Positions 13,613-16,273 of a stretch of DNA of 16,273 bases are shown one piece after another. Origin of the DNA: an uncultured Streptococcus sp. (GTDB lineage Bacteria; Bacillota; Bacilli; Lactobacillales; Streptococcaceae); the NCBI RefSeq assembly GCF_905372115.1, contig NZ_CAJPNR010000048.1:1-16273 (forward strand), in the 5' to 3' direction. A model generated the notes under the pieces. That model made no database searches. It was not told the origin of the DNA and worked only from the letters and a program-made list of their open reading frames with translations. Made by a program: the position numbers and the translations under genes. Every line of letters starts with the position of its first letter. The first letter of the stretch is position 1.

Positions 13613-13732
13613 AAAAAACTCCTTTTATATTATATATTTCTAATCTAATGTAAGTCTCTAACATGACTGCTGCCAATCTAGTTATCTATAGTCTGCTCAA
13701 AAAGAAATTCCAAAGCTAGACCATACCTTAAT

Positions 13733-13761
13733 ATTATATAATTTTTTCCAATATTTTTCAA
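13733..13761 (-). promoter_or_regulatory. Promoter of the ATP-cone gene
   Basis: On the minus strand TTGAAA (13761-13756), a 17-bp spacer and TATAAT (13738-13733). It predicts an unusually long leader of about 110 nt before the ATG at 13612. I see some short complementary stretches in the leader but no known riboswitch. Confidence 0.75.
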
Positions 13762-13801
13762 AGGATGCTTCCTTTTTTCTTTAGCCTTAAAAGACTATAT
13801 A

Positions 13802-13826
13802 AAAGGACTGCTCTAGGCAATCCTTT
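13802..13826 (-). terminator. Terminator of dapA
   Basis: On the minus strand AAAGGATTGC (13826-13817) pairs with GCAGTCCTTT (13811-13802) around a 5-nt loop with one G-U pair, followed by TTATATAG. It ends the asd-dapA unit. Confidence 0.7.
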
Positions 13827-13854
13827 CTAGAAATATTTCTTTCAGTTTTATCAA

Positions 13855-14790
13855 TTAATAATCCGGTCTCAGGACACCTTTAACCGTCTCTTTGGTTGCT
13901 TGATAGTCGCCATCAACAACGACCTTGATAATGCGTTTGGCATCTTCTTCAGGCGCAGGCACAAGCGGTAAGCGGGTTGGCCCAGCCGCAAAACCCAAGT
14001 AATTAAGAACAGCCTTGACTGGTGCTGGACTTGGATAAGAGAAGAGTGCATTGACTTTAGGGATGAATTTTCGTTGAATAGCTGCTGCTTTTTTGATGTC
14101 ATTGTGCTCAATAGCATCCAGCATTTCAAACATTTCATCGCCATTCGTGTGAGAAGCAACTGAAATAACTCCATCAGCCCCCAGATTCATAGCATGAAAG
14201 GCATCACCATCCTCACCAGTGTAAATCAGAAACTCCTCTGGACGATGCTCAATCAGATAGGCCATATTCGCCAGACTGGTACATTCTTTAACGCCGATAA
14301 TGTTTGGATGTTCTGCTAATCTCAGCATAGTCTCAGGTGTCATCTCAACTACTACCCGGCCAGGTATATTGTAGATAATGATGGGCAGGTTTGAAGCATC
14401 CGCAATGGCTTTAAAGTGCTGATACATCCCTTCCTGAGAAGGTTTGTTGTAATAGGGTACGATGGCCAAACCAGCTGCAAAACCACCAAATGCATCTACT
14501 TCTTTGACGAATTCGATAGAGTCGCGCGTTTCATTGGTACCGACACCGGCTATCAAAGGAACACGCCCCTTGACAACCTTTTGAACAGCCGCAAATAATT
14601 CCAACTCTTCATCGTGAGTCAGGGTTGGACTTTCAGCAGTTGTTCCAGCTAGCAAAATCCCATCCGTATGATGCGCCAAAAGGTGCTCAATCAAGTCTGG
14701 AATAGCTTCAAAATTGATAGAACCATCATCATGAAAAGGAGTAATAAAAGCTGTGATGATTTTACAGTTTTTCAGATCCGCATACGCCAT
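13855..14790 (-). CDS. dapA: 4-hydroxy-tetrahydrodipicolinate synthase
   Basis: This 311-residue TIM-barrel aldolase condenses pyruvate with aspartate semialdehyde, the first step of the diaminopimelate/lysine branch. The pyruvate Schiff-base lysine is in IIGVKECT (Lys168). The catalytic tyrosine is in IIYNIPGR (Tyr140) with Arg145. The GTTAESPTL loop (49-57) carries the threonine pair. Length is slightly longer than the usual ~292, owing to a longer C-terminal end. GAGAGG lies 7 nt before the ATG. It lies 79 nt after asd, whose product it uses; no promoter fits in the gap, so the two are probably co-transcribed. Confidence 0.96.
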   Translation of the reverse strand: MAYADLKNCKIITAFITPFHDDGSINFEAIPDLIEHLLAHHTDGILLAGTTAESPTLTHDEELELFAAVQKVVKGRVPLIAGVGTNETRDSIEFVKEVDAFGGFAAGLAIVPYYNKPSQEGMYQHFKAIADASNLPIIIYNIPGRVVVEMTPETMLRLAEHPNIIGVKECTSLANMAYLIEHRPEEFLIYTGEDGDAFHAMNLGADGVISVASHTNGDEMFEMLDAIEHNDIKKAAAIQRKFIPKVNALFSYPSPAPVKAVLNYLGFAAGPTRLPLVPAPEEDAKRIIKVVVDGDYQATKETVKGVLRPDY

Positions 14791-14816
14791 AAACTTACCT
14801 CTCTTTGTACGAAAAG

Positions 14817-14844
14817 AGGGTTGAAAGAACGACTATTCAACCCT
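14817..14844 (-). terminator. Hairpin between asd and dapA (possible attenuator)
   Basis: AGGGTTGAA (14817-14825) and TTCAACCCT (14836-14844) are perfectly complementary around an 10-nt loop. On the minus strand CTCTTTTCG follows, a poor T-run. It may partly terminate after asd, or stabilise the 3' end of asd mRNA, and thereby set the asd:dapA ratio. Confidence 0.5.
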
Positions 14845-14869
14845 ATGCTGTCAAGTTTCCTTGGTCACT

Positions 14870-15946
14870 TTATTTTAATTCAAAAACAACTTCTGCTGTC
14901 GGACGAACTAAACCACGCTCATGCAGTGTCTCTGCGATTTGAACAGAATTCCAAGCCGCTCCTTTAAGAAGATTGTCTGAAACGACCCACATGTGGATTC
15001 CTTTTTCCGCATCAAGATCCTTGCGAATCCGACCAACAAAGGTTTCTTTCTTACCAACTGCATTGATTGCTTGCGGATAAACCTGATGAGCTACATCATC
15101 CTCCAGAACAGCACCAGGAAAGGCTGAAATTGCTGCTTTTACCTGATCAATAGGTGCAACTTCCTTAGTCTCGATGTAGACAGACTCTGAGTGAGCAGAT
15201 AAAATCGGAAGGCGAACACATGTCGCAGAAACAGCAATAGAATCATCTTCCATGATTTTCTTGGTTTCCTTGGTCATCTTCATCTCTTCATAAGTGTAGT
15301 CGTTATCTGTAAAGACATCAATCTGAGGTAAGGCATTAAAAGCAATAGGATAATGTTTTTTATCACCGCCACATGGGAGGATATTGGCTTCTGCGTCCTT
15401 AGGATTTACACCATCATTAAGAACAGAGCGCAATTGAGCTTGAGTTTCAAGAATGGCTCCCATACCTGCACCAGAAACTGCTTGATAGGTAGACACGATG
15501 ATGCGCTCCAGCCCCCATTGCTGACGAACAGGCTCTAAAGCCACCATCATCTGAATTGTCGAGCAGTTAGGGCAAGCGATAATTCCCTTGTGCTGATCTA
15601 AGGCATGGGCGTTGACTTCTGGAACAACCAGAGGAACATCAGGATTTTGACGGAAATAAGAGGTGTTATCGACCACTACCGCTCCAGCTTTGACTGCGTA
15701 AGGAGCGAATTTTGCTGAGGTAGAACCACCAGCTGAAAAGAGAGCAATATCTACACCTTCAAAAGCCGTCTCAGTCGTCTCTTCAATAGTAATGTCTTGT
15801 CCCTTGAACTGGAGAACTTTACCAGCTGAACGAGCAGACGCCAGATAGCGTATTTTATCAATTGGAAGGCTAGACTCTTCCAGCATTTTAATCATTTGAG
15901 ATCCAACGGCACCAGTGGCACCTACTACAGCAACTGTATATCCCAT
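14870..15946 (-). CDS. asd: Aspartate-semialdehyde dehydrogenase
   Basis: This 358-residue enzyme reduces aspartyl phosphate to aspartate semialdehyde with NADPH, at the branch to lysine, threonine and methionine. The nucleotide-binding GATGAVGS motif is at 9-16, the catalytic cysteine in CPNCSTIQ (Cys128), the glutamine in STYQAVSG (Gln155), and the histidine in LPILSAHSES (His252). Length and cysteine position equal those of the pneumococcal enzyme. An open frame extends 59 codons upstream, but it has no ribosome-binding site and crosses the promoter; the ATG at 15946-15944 with AGAGG 7 nt upstream is the true start. It is expressed from the promoter at 15990-16018 and heads the asd-dapA unit. 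Confidence 0.96.
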   Translation of the reverse strand: MGYTVAVVGATGAVGSQMIKMLEESSLPIDKIRYLASARSAGKVLQFKGQDITIEETTETAFEGVDIALFSAGGSTSAKFAPYAVKAGAVVVDNTSYFRQNPDVPLVVPEVNAHALDQHKGIIACPNCSTIQMMVALEPVRQQWGLERIIVSTYQAVSGAGMGAILETQAQLRSVLNDGVNPKDAEANILPCGGDKKHYPIAFNALPQIDVFTDNDYTYEEMKMTKETKKIMEDDSIAVSATCVRLPILSAHSESVYIETKEVAPIDQVKAAISAFPGAVLEDDVAHQVYPQAINAVGKKETFVGRIRKDLDAEKGIHMWVVSDNLLKGAAWNSVQIAETLHERGLVRPTAEVVFELK

Positions 15947-15989
15947 GCGATAACCTCTCTGAATTTTCAAAAAATTTTGTATTGTTAGT

Positions 15990-16018
15990 ATTATACTATT
16001 TTTAGGGAAAAATGCAAA
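15990..16018 (-). promoter_or_regulatory. Promoter of asd-dapA
   Basis: On the minus strand TTTGCA (16018-16013), a 17-bp spacer and TATAAT (15995-15990). The leader is about 40 nt, too short for a riboswitch downstream of this start site. Confidence 0.75.
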
Positions 16019-16073
16019 TGGTTCTAAAGAATAAATGTTCGATATTTTAGATAAACTGCATTTACACACTGCT

Positions 16074-16273
16074 CTATAACTCAACTTCTTCCTGTGGACT
16101 CGTTTCATCAAGATCAATAGCACTCACGACGCCAACCGTCTCAGCATCAATGTCTCTAAGCTCGGCTGCGACTAACCGTCATGCCTGTCTAAGAGACATA
16201 GAAAAATCCCCAATCCGGAGACTGGGGATAAGGGCACTTTCGTGTGATCAGCAGGTTCACACAACTGATCAAG
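16074..16273 (-). ncRNA. Structured RNA candidate upstream of asd (asd RNA motif-like)
   Basis: This ~200-bp segment is richer in G+C than the flanks and packed with stems on the minus strand. These are TGATCAG/CTGATCA (16271-16265 with 16251-16245), CAC-GAAA-GTG with a GNRA loop (16244-16235), the CCCC/GGGG terminator-like hairpin (16229-16206), an 11-bp stem with one mismatch (16199-16189 with 16160-16150), an inner GAC/GTC stem, and GACG/CGTC (16140-16128). A conserved 'asd RNA' is known in lactic acid bacteria upstream of asd, with a ~170-nt transcript seen in S. pyogenes. Position and character fit; I could not compare with the covariance model. The 5' end may lie outside the window. Confidence 0.5.
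16201..16229 (-). terminator. Terminator-like hairpin upstream of asd
   Basis: On the minus strand ATCCCCA (16229-16223) pairs with TGGGGAT (16212-16206) around a 10-nt loop, followed directly by TTTTTC. It either ends a transcript that enters from the right or forms part of the structured RNA upstream of asd. Confidence 0.7.

Larger units (their letters stand above)
15947..16273. other. 327-bp non-coding stretch upstream of asd
   Basis: From the asd start outward it holds the leader, the asd promoter (15990-16018), an AT-rich spacer with TCTAAA/TTTAGA complementarity, and then from about 16074 a more GC-rich, hairpin-dense segment that runs to the window edge. No gene with a start codon and ribosome-binding site is visible on either strand. 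Confidence 0.7.

Noticed and set aside
14869..16018. Lysine riboswitch controlling asd
   Set aside because: The leader from the predicted start site is only about 40 nt, and the upstream structured region shows no recognisable L-box core.
15947..16123. 59-codon N-terminal extension of asd
   Set aside because: It crosses the asd promoter, lacks a ribosome-binding site, and the family starts at the MGYTVAVVGATG motif.

Overview
The window looks like chromosomal DNA of a Streptococcus, most likely of the sanguinis/mitis group. The clues are the moderately low G+C, proteins that resemble pneumococcal AcoA/AcoB/AcoC, TopA, DprA and Asd along their whole length, a competence sigma-factor (ComX/SigX) box in front of dprA, and a 358-residue streptococcal-type aspartate-semialdehyde dehydrogenase. 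Every gene I accept lies on the minus strand, so transcription runs from high to low coordinates. No rRNA, tRNA, insertion sequence, phage gene or CRISPR array was seen.

In transcription order, the window opens (16273 to 15947) with a non-coding, hairpin-rich stretch upstream of asd. It resembles the position and character of the 'asd RNA' motif known from lactic acid bacteria. Then come asd and dapA (the aspartate to dihydrodipicolinate branch, for lysine/cell wall), a lone ATP-cone protein with its own promoter, and the conserved Firmicutes block rbgA - rnhB - (maltose/galactoside-type acetyltransferase) - dprA - topA - (small nucleotidyltransferase-like protein) - trmFO. This order parallels ylqF-rnhB-...-smf-topA-gid of Bacillus. 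It joins ribosome assembly, R-loop/primer removal, transformation, supercoiling and tRNA methylation genes. dprA carries its own competence promoter and topA its own housekeeping promoter.

Next (5742 to 2788) is a self-contained three-gene operon: two different alpha/beta-hydrolase esterases followed by an ATP-grasp carboxylate-amine ligase. It has its own extended -10 promoter and its own terminator. Its substrate is unknown, and it is the best candidate here for an undescribed pathway.

Last comes the 2-oxoacid (acetoin/pyruvate) dehydrogenase operon acoA-acoB-acoC. It has a near-consensus promoter overlapped by a probable CcpA (cre) site. Between acoB and acoC the operon is interrupted by 585 bp of repeats: two 124-bp tandem units with three hairpins each and two ~88-bp single-hairpin units. 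In both families the paired stem bases change together between copies, which suggests the folded structure is conserved. The visible start of acoC begins directly with the E3-binding domain and has no lipoyl domain in front of it.

Limits: all function calls come from motif and family recognition by eye. Promoters and terminators are read from consensus and hairpin geometry only. Several starts were moved from the longest open frame to a start with a good ribosome-binding site.
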